Positions 45,410 to 56,300 of a stretch of 64,000 bases of DNA are shown here, piece after piece. The position numbers and the translations under genes were made by a program. Within the stretch, counting starts at the first letter, position 1; the number at the start of each line of letters is the position of its first letter. The notes under the pieces were generated by a model. The model was given only the letters and a program-made list of their open reading frames with translations. It searched no databases and had not been told where the DNA came from. This stretch comes from Larix kaempferi (taxonomy: Eukaryota > Streptophyta > Pinopsida > Pinales > Pinaceae), in contig BSBM01000096.1 of assembly GCA_027924585.1 (NCBI GenBank), positions 62,001-126,000 of the forward strand, written 5' to 3'.

Positions 45410-46732
45410 ACCCTCAAAATATCCCTTTCTATCTCTCTCTCTCTCTCTCTTTAAACTCCTAACCTCCAGTATATATCTCTCTCTCTAAACCCATAACCCC
45501 AATCTATTTTCCTTCTATCTCTCTTTATCTCAACCCCTAACCTCCAATGACTTTCTTTCTCTCTAAATCCCTAACCCTCTCTCTCTATGTAAACATCTAA
45601 TATCTCTCTCTCTAGAGTAATAACTCCCAATCTCCCTCTCTCTCTCTAAAAACTAACCCCCAATATCTCTCTCTCTTTGAATCCCTAACCACCAATCTCT
45701 CATTCTAAATCCCTAACCCCCAATCTCTCTCTCTCTCTCTAAACACCTAACCTCCAATCTTTGTCTCTCTAAACCCATAACCCCAATCTCTCTCTCTAAA
45801 CCCATAACCTCCAATATATATCTCTCTCTCACTCCCACCCTAACCTTTAGCCTTTGTCTAAACGATTAACCCTCTCTCTCTCTCTCAACCCCTAACCTCC
45901 AATATATCTCATTCTCGGTGTCTCTCTCTCTAGACCCCTAACCTTCAATCTCTCTCTCTCTCTCCAAATCCTAACACCTAACCCGTAATCTCTCTCTCTC
46001 TCTCTAAACACCTAACCCCGAATATATCTCTCTTTCTCACACTGATTATCTCTCTCTACACCCCTAAACCCTAAAACCCAATCTCTCTCTCTCTGTCTCT
46101 CTCTAAACCCCTAGTCCCTAAACTCTAACTCCTAACCCCTAACCCCAGTCCCTAACCTCTAACCGCTAACTCAGATTCTCTCTCTCTCTCCACCCCTAAT
46201 AACCAATATCTCTCTTTCTAAACTGATAACCTCCAATATATATATATATCTAAATCTGTCTCTTTCTATGTATCTAAACCTTTGACCCCAAATCTCTCTC
46301 TCTCTCTCTCTCTCTAAACCCCTAGACCCTAAACCCTAACCCCCAATATATATCACTCTTTCTCTCTCTCAAAACACTTAACCCCCAATCTCTCTCTCTC
46401 TCTAAAACCCTAACCCCTAACCCCAAATATCTCTCTCTCTCTCTCTCTCAAAAACCCTAACCCCCAATCGATGTCTCTCTCTAAACCCCTAACCCTCACT
46501 CTCTCTCTCTCTATCTCTAAACCCTTAAAACCCAATATATATCTCTCTCTCCTACCCAACACTAACCATCCATACACCCCCCTATGATCTCTCTTTCTAT
46601 ATCTAAACCCCTATTAACCCCCAATCTCTATTTATCTCTCTAAACCCCTAACCCCTAGTCTCACTCTGTCTAAACCCCTAACCACCGTTCTCTATCTCTC
46701 GGCAAACCCCTAACCTACAATCTCCCTCTCTC
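42839..46732. repeat. CT-rich telomere-like satellite, block 3
   Basis: About 3.9 kb of (TC)n runs alternating with AAACCCCTAACCCC-type segments every 25-40 bp. Long-range order exists: the landmark ACACCTAAAACCCAATTGATCTC or its variants recurs near 42945, 43430 and 44147, and CCTAACCTACAATCTCCC near 42867, 44095 and 46713, suggesting a higher-order unit of about 1.2 kb. Short perfect CCCTAAACCCTAA runs occur (for example near 46330), but most units differ from the plant telomere repeat. No ORF. Confidence 0.92.
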
Positions 46733-47782
46733 TGTTATAGCTCAAACTTGCACCTCTCCGTCCGTGATCACCTTGAGATGCTGATCACACAAGAGGACAA
46801 CTTGGATGGAGGAGCATGTTGACCTTGGATGATATTTTGACTCACTCCATTTCCTGACATTTTTGGAAAACCCCAAAAAATATCATTTTGAGATATGAGC
46901 GCTACTCTACTCAAAGAGACTAGCGCCCATACGCTACTCCATTGTATCATAGTAGCACCCATATCCAAGTATACGCTACTCCTTCTCAGCATAGTAGCGC
47001 TCACCATTTAAAATCGAATGAGCGCTAGTTGATAAGCACTAAAGTAGCGCCCTATACGCTACTCCACTGAACAAGAGTTGCGTACATCTTAAAAGATGAT
47101 TAAAAAATAAATTAATTTCTCGAGGAGGATTAGTTGCTGGTAGTTTCCTAACTCCCCCAACTTCCTCCATAACTATACATTGACCTGAACTGCTTCTCTA
47201 ATCTTATAAATACAAAGAAGATTAAAAGAGAAGGGTTAGAACCTAGATGATGAGATGAATTAATGGAGAAACTTTGAGACAAAGAGAGAAGCTTGCATTG
47301 GAGGAGTTGATGCTGAAGACATCCAAGCCAGAGAAGAGCAAGAGCCCAGAATCAAGTTGCAGGAGCCTGTTTCATGATCAGGTATACTTGTACATCATTC
47401 TACTTTTGACAAATAAAGGTTGAAGTGTCTTTCTTGTTCCAACTTAAATGTGTTATGAAATGGCATTTTAATTTGGATCTGTTTTGGTCAATGCTGAATG
47501 TTAAACATTGTTTTTGTTTCTTTCAAGCTTTATATATTGCCCAAAATGTTTTGAGAAAGGTATTGTTATTGCAGGTTTACTGAAAGGAAGGTGGATTTGA
47601 AGGTTGAACACAAGATCAAGTTAAGGCCAGGATCAAACTTCGATTGAAAGGTGTGTTCTCAAGATCCACAACTTATTTCTTTTTGTAAATATCTCTGTAG
47701 TATCATCAATACACTTACCTGTCACCCCAACCAAGTTGATAGCATTAGTTTCCTTGCTATAGGGTAGATTTGCCCGCGAACA
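46733..47782 (+). repeat. Element C 5' LTR (1050 bp)
   Basis: TGTTATAG...GCGAACA. A TATAAATA box lies at 47215-47222. The segment 46900-47080 contains several GCTACT...AGTAGC inverted pairs with the phrase AGCGCCCATACGCTACT. A plus-strand TG at the start and CA at the end fit LTR rules. Confidence 0.92.
47215..47222 (+). promoter_or_regulatory. TATA box of element C 5' LTR
   Basis: CTTATAAATACAAAG is present in both LTRs (also 58688-58695), about 480 bp into the LTR and on the coding strand, so it is the likely core promoter for the genomic RNA. Confidence 0.6.
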
Positions 47783-47785
47783 GAC

Positions 47786-47803
47786 TGGCGACTCTGCTGG
47801 GGA
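47786..47803 (+). other. Primer-binding site of element C
   Basis: TGGCGACTCTGCTGGGGA starts three bases after the LTR end GAACA. This type of site is found in plant Tat/Ogre gypsy elements; I do not assign the tRNA. Confidence 0.85.
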
Positions 47804-47965
47804 AAGTTGAGTTTTGGCTCTAGGAAACCTTGTTCTTGTTTGTCTTCTTAGATTGTTTTGACTTCTTTGATGTATTAAGAAACCTTGTAGGTATTCCTTG
47901 TCTGTTTCTTGCTGCTTTCATTAGTCTTTTGGTTTATTTCAAAGTCAGTTTTCTAAGCTTTTGAG

Positions 47966-48075
47966 AAATGAGCGCTACTCTGCTATATATACAGTAGCGC
48001 CCATACGCTACTGTGCTATATATACAGTAGTGCCCATATGCTACTGTGCTATATATACAGTAGCACCCGTTTCTG
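47966..48075 (+). repeat. Hairpin-forming 34-bp tandem repeats in element C leader
   Basis: Three units, starting near 47972, 48006 and 48040, each with an inverted pair CTACTGT / ACAGTAG around GCTATATAT, joined by CGCCCATA-type linkers. In RNA each would fold to a stem-loop. The phrase GAGAAATGAGCGCTACTCT is shared with the LTR repeat region at about 46895. Confidence 0.85.
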
Positions 48076-49803
48076 CATGGGCGCGAGTTTCCCTACTGCA
48101 CAGTAGGGTACACTTTTTGAAGCATTCTTTTTTGGTTTGCTTGAGTTTTTAGCCATTCTTGTGGTTTGCTGACTTTGCTTTTGGATCTCTTTGACTGTTG
48201 TATGAGGTTTTTAACTTTTGGTTAAGTCATAGAACCTTTTCTTAAATTTTTTTCCATCTTTTGAACCGCTTGTTGACCTTTGGAACTTTTGGACTGTTTA
48301 TTGACTTTTTGGAATACTAGGTGGTGTTTGGTGTTGAGAACTTCCACTTTTTTAGACCCTGACTGCATGTTGCTAGTTTACAAACCTGCATACCCTTGTA
48401 TCTGCTGTTTGCGGCGACGTTTGTCTGCTCTCTACTCCTCCTATCCTTTGTTTTAGGTTTTTGTCCTTTGTAGAGCCTCTAGGGTGTCTTCTATTTTGGT
48501 CGAGTTCCATTCTTCCTGGACTTATTGTCTTTTGCTGGTTGCAAGTGCATTTAAACAGCTGTAGGCTATTTCATTTCTCAGTTTCTTCATGTTAGTAGGG
48601 CAGCTTGCTTGTCTACTTTTGCTTGGCATAGTGGTCTTGTTAGGGATAGATACTTTAGGTCAGTCCTTTTGTGTTTTTCTCCTTTGTTTTCTTCCACTTT
48701 GTTCTCAAGTTTAGAGGCTTTTTCTTTGCAAAAAACCTGTAGATCAAGTCTTTTTCGAGCTAGGGTTTCGACAGCTATAAGCCTAAGAACTTTTTAGCCA
48801 TACTTACACACATTGCACATAAAAGTTTTATTTTGCTTTCCATTTTATATAGTTCTTTTTCGTTTATAGAAAAAGCAAAAAAAAATTGGTATTTTAAGTT
48901 TAAATAAAACTTGTTTTTGTTGTTACAAGATAACTTAGGATATTTTGTACAATTTCAAAAAGAAAGCAATTTTTTTTTTTTTAAAGTAGGTTTGCTTAGA
49001 TTTTCAGTTTTGGAAAGAAATAATTGAAAAAATGAAAAGAGCTTTGTTGTAGAAAGTTGATTTTTATGCACTTTTGTTTTTTTGTTATAACCACGCCACA
49101 CAAAAGCACTACCCTTTTTGAGTAATAACAGCCCTAAAATTTGTTAATAAAATGAACTAGAAACATTTTTTTCTTTTTAGGGATACACTACACCAACTAG
49201 TTTTGGTTAGGATCTTGAGTTTAAATCACCTTAAACCACTCAAGATCACACATTGCACAAAAATCGTAGTAATACTATCACAGGTAAACCCACCTCACTC
49301 AAAACTTGCCTGGGATCTATGCAGTAGGTCATTGCAAGATCAGATTGTTGGGAATACCCCTCCTACTTTCTATTCGAGCATACGCCAGGATCGGATTGCG
49401 TATTGGGGACTCTTTAGAGTTTCGGGCTTTGCTACCATGCCCACACTTTCTGATTCGACCGGTGACTGTTCCCCCAGGAGTTTTCGGTGTTGTGGTATCC
49501 TTAGTATCTGACTCTAGGTTCATACACAGGTGACAGTAGAGGGTATATCTGCTATACCTAAGACAGACGTGGGAGGAAATCCCTTGCAGGTCTTTGGGAG
49601 GGCGGTTGGGTGATTCCAGCACTTGCACCCTTAGTCATTGTATTGTGGACCCCAGGTAACTGTCTTTCTTCCTTCGTTGATGTGTTCTGGGCCCTCATCA
49701 TCCCAGACTCTTCTCCGGAAGGAATCTTTGTTTGCCTGGTTTGTATACTTAGGACTTTTTTTAGTTGGCGTGCTGTTTTCCCCCTAGTTGTAGTGGCCAC
49801 TAG
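48076..49803 (+). other. Element C leader, remainder
   Basis: About 1.7 kb of T-rich sequence without a supportable ORF. It contains runs of T and A at 48870-49170. The last 450 bp (49330-49800) are more balanced and lead into gag. No conserved protein motif. Confidence 0.5.
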
Positions 49804-52482
49804 GTTCTAGTCTGTTATTTTATATTTATAATCACGGAGAATCAAGAACTTCGTATATCGAGGAGGTTTCAAAACCTTCCACAACTTGGAACAGAACCTA
49901 TACATCCAGCTAGACGACAGCGGGTAAACCCCGGTATTTCTTCAGAAATTACTCCTGAAACTGAATTACCTGAAGAAATTCTTGTAACAGAAAACCTTGA
50001 AATTGAGGTTCCTGAGGAACCACTACCAGGTACCACAGATTAGCAACACTTTAGTACAGTTGAGGTGGAAGATCTTACTTCTGCGGAGTATAACACTCCT
50101 TTTAATCCTCCTTTAACCAATACTAGAATTCCGCTTCTGTCACATGTTGGTTTCCAACAGCCCCATTTCAGTGCAGATAATTCCTTACCTGAACATCTGA
50201 TGTCTAACTTAGGAGGTGAACAGGGAGTTCCCCAAACTCCCACTTTAGGTATGAACACCAACACAGTTAACCCTTCTTTTACTGCTACACCAAGTCAGGC
50301 AAAAACCTCTGTGTCTACTCCATCTTTCAGTTTCAACACTAGTACATTAGGTATGCCTAGTTCTACAATGATGGCATCTATTCCTACACCTACTGTTGGA
50401 CTTAGCAGTATGGCCAACTGTACAACACCTTCTGCTTCTCAACCATTATATCAGATACCTAGTACTTGGATTTCCACACCTATCGTAGGACCAAGTGCTT
50501 CTGCAAACATGCCAGTCATGGGCACCATGACTGCACCGTCCACATCAGCTTCTACTGGTTTCAATACCTGTGCAGGACCAAACATGAATCAATGTAGCAT
50601 GCATGCAGGTAATGTCCCTTTTTCCTTATTCTCATGGGGAGGGGGTAATATTTTTAACCAGCAATATGGCGGGGCTAATACCCAGCCACAGTGGACGAAC
50701 CCACAAAGCACTAATCCACTTTCGTATGGGTGGGGAAATTTTAATAACTCTTTCGTACAACAACAGATGGCAGGGGGCAACCCCTACCAACAAATAGTTG
50801 GGGGCAGCCCCTACCAACAAATAACTGGGGGCAACCCCTATCAACAGATGGTAGGTGGCAACTCCTATCAGCACATGGCCGGGGGAAACCCTTATCACCA
50901 GATGGCTAGGGCCAACCCCTACCAACAATTCATGGGTCAAACGATGGGTGGTTCCCCTTATCAAGTACCATCTTACCGACCTCGTCTACCATTTCTGGCA
51001 ACCTTAAATTTGCCAGATCTTTCTAAAATGACAAACGATCATGTGTGTCATAATGCTACATAGTCATCAGTTCCCACCAAATTACCTTCGGACATTCCAA
51101 AGTTCGAAGGCAAAGCAGGTGAAGACCCTGGTGACCATGTCACTACTTTCCACTTATGGTGTTCTTCCAATTCATTAAATGAGGATTCCATCAGATTGAG
51201 ATTGTTCCAAAGGACCTTAACTGGTCCTGCAGCCAAATGGTACATTGAACTACCTGCGGCTACTTTCTCTAGTTTTGGAGACCTCGCAACCGTCTTTTTG
51301 AATCATTTCCAGCTTCCTGTTCAGTATGATGCCGGAACAGAACTTTTGTCTACTTTTAGACAAAATAAAGCCACTCACTTATCTGATCACATTCAGGAGT
51401 GGCGAAGACGGAAGAGGCTCATTAAGGATAACATACCTCCGGAGTTCCTTCTTGAGTGGTACTTGAAATCACTCCTTCCTTATATTTCTAAGGAAGTGGC
51501 TACATCTGGAGTATCCAATGAGGAAGAAGCCATCTTACGGACTCAACAGTTAGACCTTGTTTATGCACAATCTGGGTTACTGTATGAGATTATACCTGAC
51601 GCACTGAAATCAAACACTGATCTGAGTAGACCCAAACCTAGACCACATGCTGATGGCATAGTGGGTTCAGTTGACTCTGCAGCTTTCGAAGCACTGACTA
51701 AATAGGTCCATGCCTTAGCTGTCAAACAATCGACTGCAGATATTTCTTCCGTCACAACCTCTCCTTCTACTTCTGAGCCTGTCAACCAGGTCCAGAACAA
51801 TCAAAAGGGCCCTCGGTAGCGCAACAACAAAAAGAAGGGAAAGAAAGGAGAGGGGAACCAACAAAATCCCAGAAAAGACAATGCTGAAGAGGGTAATAAA
51901 GAGGAAAAGAAGGTTAAGTTCCCTTGTAAACTTTGCAAGCAGAACCACCTTACTCACCAATGCCCTCTGCTTGAAGAAGCCCAGAAGCTCTTAAGAGAAA
52001 AGAAGGTTGCCGTCCTGAAAGATCCATTTCCTAAAGGGAAGGGATCAACTTCTGGCACCTCCAAAATTGGGGGCACTTCACATGCTACGGTTGATCAAAC
52101 ATTTATAAATATGGTTAATTTGGATGCACTCTTACAAACAAGAGCTAGGAACTATACCCCGGACGCACAGAAAAAGGATAAGGAGATTCCAGAATCTTCC
52201 ACTCCACTCCACATACCTGTGGACCCAATGCCCAAGATTCCGAAAGGTGTCTTCAAGAGGGCATCGCACAATCCCAACACATGGGCTGCTTCTAACTACA
52301 ATGTGGTTGAAGATTTATCCCATACCCCTTGTGCCATGTCTACTCTAGAAGTCCTGCAAAGTTGTCCTTTACAACGAAATGCACTTCTGGCGGCTATTGG
52401 GAGTATGGAATCCTCCAACATGTTTGCGCGATTTGATATGATTGATGTTAAATGTCGGTTTCCCTATCACGTTTCCCTTTAG
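49804..52482 (+). pseudogene. Element C gag (in-frame stops only)
   Basis: A single frame from 49804, broken by TAG at 50041, 51061, 51703, 51817 and 52480 but with no frameshift. The N-terminus is Glu/Pro-rich, followed by a Thr/Ser/Pro/Asn-rich region. A repeat of six 9-residue units of the type GGNPYQQ(I/M)V lies at 50773-50934. The capsid core has KLPSDIPKFEGKAGEDP, WCSSNSLNEDSIRL, AAKWYIELP and HLSDHIQEWRRRKR, with a nine-tenths match to element B around the first motif. The zinc knuckle (51925-51963) is CX2CX3HX4C, one residue shorter than in B. The region after it (HNPNTWAASNYNVVEDL, FDMIDVKCRFPYHV) links to the protease. Confidence 0.9.
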
Positions 52483-53580
52483 ATTGAGGTCATTCATGGT
52501 CCAATGACCATCAGACGAGTTGTAGTAGATGAGGGAGCATCGACTTGCGTAATGTCAATTTCCTATTGGAAAGCTCTAGGTTCTCCTGAGTTAGCCCCTT
52601 CTAACACACTGCTTACTGCATTTGATGGTAGAACTTTCCGTCCACATGGAGTTTTGCCATCATTTGATGTCACTTTGGCCGGTAAGACAGTTGCTGTTGA
52701 AATAGAAGTTCTGGACGCTCCGCTTGATTACAATATGTTATTAGGCAGGAGTTGGACATATGCCATGCGAGCCATTACATCGGCAGTTTTTCGAGTGGTC
52801 ATGTTCCCATTTGAAGGTAAGATCGTTACAGTCGATCAAATTTCTTTCACTCAGAGAAACAACCAAACTTCTTCGGAAACCACAGTTCCTTTGATTGATC
52901 AAACCACCCTGGTTGGCGAGAGTTTAGGAGCAGGACTTTACGGGTCACTAATCGGCACTTTTGACCTACCGGCTCCTACCTTATTCATTGGGACTGAGGG
53001 ATGTTCATCGTCTGAAACTTCCATGGTTAGTTTAACAACTGATTCTGAGTTTCCCTCAACTAATACAAATCCCTCCGTGCCCACCCCTGTTGTAGAAGTT
53101 ACCCACTTGGATTCTCATCAAACTACAACAGGACATATGTCGACTCCATTGGTGTCTGTCGAGTCAAACATAGATTGTGCCACTACTCAGACACCAGACC
53201 CGATCCATTCTCTCGACAGTTCAGAAATTACTTTACCTTCTGATGAGGAAATGTTAGAATCCCTAACCGACCCGGACCATCCTCGGGAACATATAGATCA
53301 CGTGTCCTTCTTGTTTCCTTTTCTTAACTTGTTAGAGAGAGGTGAATTTTGTTCACCACCCGATGAAAATACTGATTTCACTTCTTCACAAGTTGGTATT
53401 GTTGAAGCAAATAGATTACATACCTCGCTGGTGAACATTTTCACTGGGGTCAACGGAAACATTTTCTTTGAAATGGGATGTTATCTCGATGAGATCATTC
53501 CGTATACCAACCTTTTCCGTGATTTCCACAACATCTTTTCCCGGCCTCATGAGGAGGATCCAGGCATTGACCCTACCTGA
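52483..53580 (+). pseudogene. Element C protease with C-terminal extension
   Basis: Same frame as gag. VVVDEGASTCVMS is the protease active-site loop, in which DEG stands where most retropepsins have DTG or DSG (Asp codon at 52528-52530). APLDYNMLLGRSWTYAMRA is the 'LLGR.W' strand. After about residue 130 the frame continues for some 230 residues of Thr/Ser-rich spacer (STNTNPSVPTPVV, SVESNIDC) and an acidic stretch, ending DPGIDPT at a TGA. In an intact element the RT would follow; here it is missing, and 53581-53700 is short unrecognisable sequence. Confidence 0.85.
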
Positions 53581-53700
53581 AGAAGTACTACGCCTAGGAT
53601 GAAATACTTTTTCTTGTAAAATAGCTGTATATTTTTGTAAAGCTAGTTTTGTTATGCTCGTTAGGTAATCTTATGTGTGTTTCTCGTTTAATGTACCAGA

Positions 53701-54127
53701 TGTCAACCGAACATTTCTTAGGATTTGCTGATGGCGCCAGTCGCCACACCTGTCAGTTGGCTGCAGCAGCTTAGGTCATTTATTCACCCGCTGACCAACT
53801 TGTCTCTTCGGGGGGGGGGGTTGTTTGGGTCCTACCACGAATAATGTAGCTGAATATAGTGGAGTTATAGAACTTCTCCGAGATGCTCTCAGTCATGGCA
53901 TTTCATACCTAGAGGTAAGGCTTGACTCATAATTAATTGTGTTTCAGTTAATAGGTGTCTATCATATTAGGGATCCGGGATTGCTACGTCAGTTTCTACG
54001 AGTTAGACTTTTGGAAAGACATTTTCATTCTATTAGATATGAACACATTCCAAGAAGCTTAAACACTTTAGCTGATTCATTATCAAATTATGTGTTAGAC
54101 TGGCATTTGCATCATACATTGTCATAA
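53701..54127 (+). pseudogene. Element C additional RNase H (broken)
   Basis: Plus-strand remains of an RNase H: FLGFADGASR (Asp at 53730), TNNVAEYSGVIELLRDALSHG (Glu at 53852), LEVRLDS (Asp at 53924) and NTLADSLSNYVLDWH (Asp at 54074). All four acidic positions are kept. It is interrupted by TAG in the first segment, an 11-G run (53810-53820) where the frame shifts, and TAA right after LDS. It resembles the additional RNase H of element D and likewise follows the protease. It would remove RNA template during cDNA synthesis. Confidence 0.8.
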
Positions 54128-54307
54128 ACAACATTGCACACATAAAATTAAAACGCATACACATGTAAATAACCGATATTGTATATAGCTGATACCGTAT
54201 CAAAAAATATATGAGTTTTGAGTCACGATTTTATCAAGTCAAGTCATAAAAGTACAAAAGATGGGCATAGTAGCCTCAAAAATATATACATAGAATGTAT
54301 TCCTCTC

Positions 54308-55545
54308 CTATGGAAAAGGAGGGACCTCATCATCATCTACCGCATTGCGATAGCATATGACTAGCCTAGCAACCCTCCGCAGCACCCTAAGCCATGCTGG
54401 GGGCACCCCAACAACATATTCCTACATATCAACAGATATCTGATCCATACGGCATGCAGGAACTTCGTGAGTCAACCGACTTATTGTTCTCTCAAGGGTT
54501 CCCAACATAGCATCTGCTGCAGTAATATCAGCTGGCCTCACATAGATGGTAGGATGTCCCTCAGGACGAACAGGCCCCAGATCTGCATGTGACACTTGAT
54601 TAGAACTTCAAAACTCATTCATAAAAATCAAATACTTGAAAAAGTTTGAAAAAATTAAATAAATTCTCAAAATTTAAACATACCAATATCTCCCTAGGCT
54701 CCACCTGGAGGAAGCACCAGCTCTGGATCATGACGGAAATCCAATCTAGCATATGGAAACTGCTCGAAAGCGGGTACTTGCCTCTCCCACCACCCCCAGA
54801 AATCATCAGTGTGATAACAGTAGTGACTTTCCCCACCACCCTAGCGGAGGAATATGTCACCCCAACGGCCTAGTCTGGGCTCACGGGGGTTAACCTGAGG
54901 TAGAGGCATCCCCAAACTGATAGCAGGAATCCTCTCAAAGAAGAAAGTACACAAAATGCTACCGTACCCAAAATTCTTCATTGTGTCGGATTTGCAACCT
55001 GTCAATTGTGATTTCATGTTTGCCAATAAACTAGTACTCCAATCATAGACATGACCGTGTAAGCATTGTACACCAATATGCATAGAATGCCTGGAAGCTA
55101 AGTGTTGTGAAGCACTACCGGCTACTCAGTTGATCATGCTCACTATCACTTTCAACGGGAGACCATCAATAGTTGAAATCAAGACTTGGCTTCCCGATTT
55201 CTCAGCTCCGGCAACACAATATGTATTTACATACTCTTGAACAGACCTTACACCCACACGAGAAGACCCTTTCAGATTGATCACATCTCCTCTCCTCGAG
55301 AGACCAGTAATGAAATATATGTCATCAACAGTAAGCTCCAGAGTTTTCCCACAGATGACAAAGGTGTTAGTATCCACATCCCAATACTGAATAAGTCTTC
55401 GAAACAGTTTGTTTAAGGACCTCATGTTTATGGTTCGATAAAACTTCAACAAACCGCATCTTCGGAGAGCATGGAGGGTAGCCGGATCTTGCATGGCCAA
55501 CCTATCCATGTCCTCATGCTACCTCTCCCTCCATTGAAGGACCAT
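54308..55545 (-). pseudogene. Antisense intron-containing gene inside element C, plant-mobile-domain-like
   Basis: Exon 1 (55545-54684) opens MVLQWRER and runs in one frame with LHALRRCGLLKFY, LIQYWDVDTNTFVICGKTL and ELTVDDIYFITGLSRRG, then FGYGSILCTFFFERIP and DDFWGWWER. A GTATGT...ATGCAG intron of 101 bp (54583-54683) is followed by exon 2 (54582-54308), containing EGHPTIYVRPADITAADAML and VGVPPAWLRVLRRVA, ending TAG. The splice joins the frames exactly. The W..tTF...G..leLTvdDi..iTGL pattern resembles the N-terminal region of plant mobile domain (PMD)-like proteins. Stops at 55519, 55126, 54841, 54694 and 54422 are TAG or TGA. Just before the ATG stands TTTTTTGTGCAG, so a further upstream exon is possible. 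Antisense 3' ORFs are known in Tat-type elements. A retained host gene fragment is the alternative. Confidence 0.6.
54583..54683 (-). other. Intron of the antisense gene (101 bp)
   Basis: The donor GTATGTTTAAA follows GATATTG and the acceptor TGTCACATGCAG precedes ATCTGGGG. It is AT-rich, and phase 1 on both sides. The exon-1 frame has 80% of its codons open on one side, and exon 2 remains open for about 52 codons before its first stop. Confidence 0.6.
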
Positions 55546-55599
55546 CCTGCACAAAAAATCAAAATGTTTTGAGTCTCAGCGCTTGTAGGTAGGTTTGCC

Positions 55600-55720
55600 A
55601 AAGTGTACGCTACTGTGTATACTACACAGTCGCGTATGGGTGCTACTCTGCTTCAGCACAGTAGCACCCATCACGTTTATACGCTACTGCTGTGGTTACA
55701 CAGTAGCGCCCGTGCAACAA
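55600..55720. repeat. Hairpin repeats in the 3' region of element C
   Basis: TACGCTACTGTGTATACTACACAGTCGCGTATGG and TACGCTACTGCTGTGGTTACACAGTAGCGCCCG variants stand here, the same GCTACTGT/ACAGTAGC motif as in the LTR and the leader. It lies just upstream, in minus sense, of the antisense gene's ATG. Confidence 0.8.
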
Positions 55721-56300
55721 CACTTGTGAGCATCACGTTGCAAGCCATTTTTTGCTAAAAAATTGAAAAATAAACCATGAAATTGCAAGTTAGGTGAATT
55801 TTAACTTACTTGGTGGAGGAATAACGGCGTTTGGATGCTTGGTTCGATCGCAATGGAGATTTGAAATTTGAAAAGGTTTCCCCAATCTTTGCCCTACAAA
55901 ACAAAATTGAAAATTGATTTAAAAAAAATGAAATTATATATAAATTGGATTTTGATTTTTACCTATAATTGTTAATTTTCTATAGTTTCAAAACTTTCAA
56001 AAAATCCCTAATTAATCAATTGAAACACATAATACGGTATAATACTGATCCAAGCTCAATTTTCACTTAATTTTTGTCGGATTCGTCTCCTAAGTTTAAA
56101 ATTTCTTGATGATAGACCTTGTCAACTAGCTAAATATTTCAAATTCATATATCATTCGAGATTTTTTTTCCGCATCGACTAATATTTTGTTGAAGACCTA
56201 GTTTTGGCAGAGTATGAAGCTATGATCCTAGAAGCTGACCTTTAAGTCATTTTAAGCTCTTGTTTGGACTATCTAAACCTAAAAAAGATTGCCGAGCAAG
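55721..56300. other. Element C 3' region, AT-rich
   Basis: No ORF is supportable. AT-rich sequence with runs of A and T (about 55910-56030), of neutral character. Confidence 0.4.

Noticed and set aside
42839-46732. True telomeric DNA
   Set aside because: Units are dominated by TC runs and variable C-rich parts; only short patches match CCCTAAA.
53810-53820. G11 run as a programmed frameshift site in element C
   Set aside because: Stops lie on both sides of it in the same domain, so a polymerase-slippage indel in a dead gene is simpler. A sequencing error is also possible in such a homopolymer.
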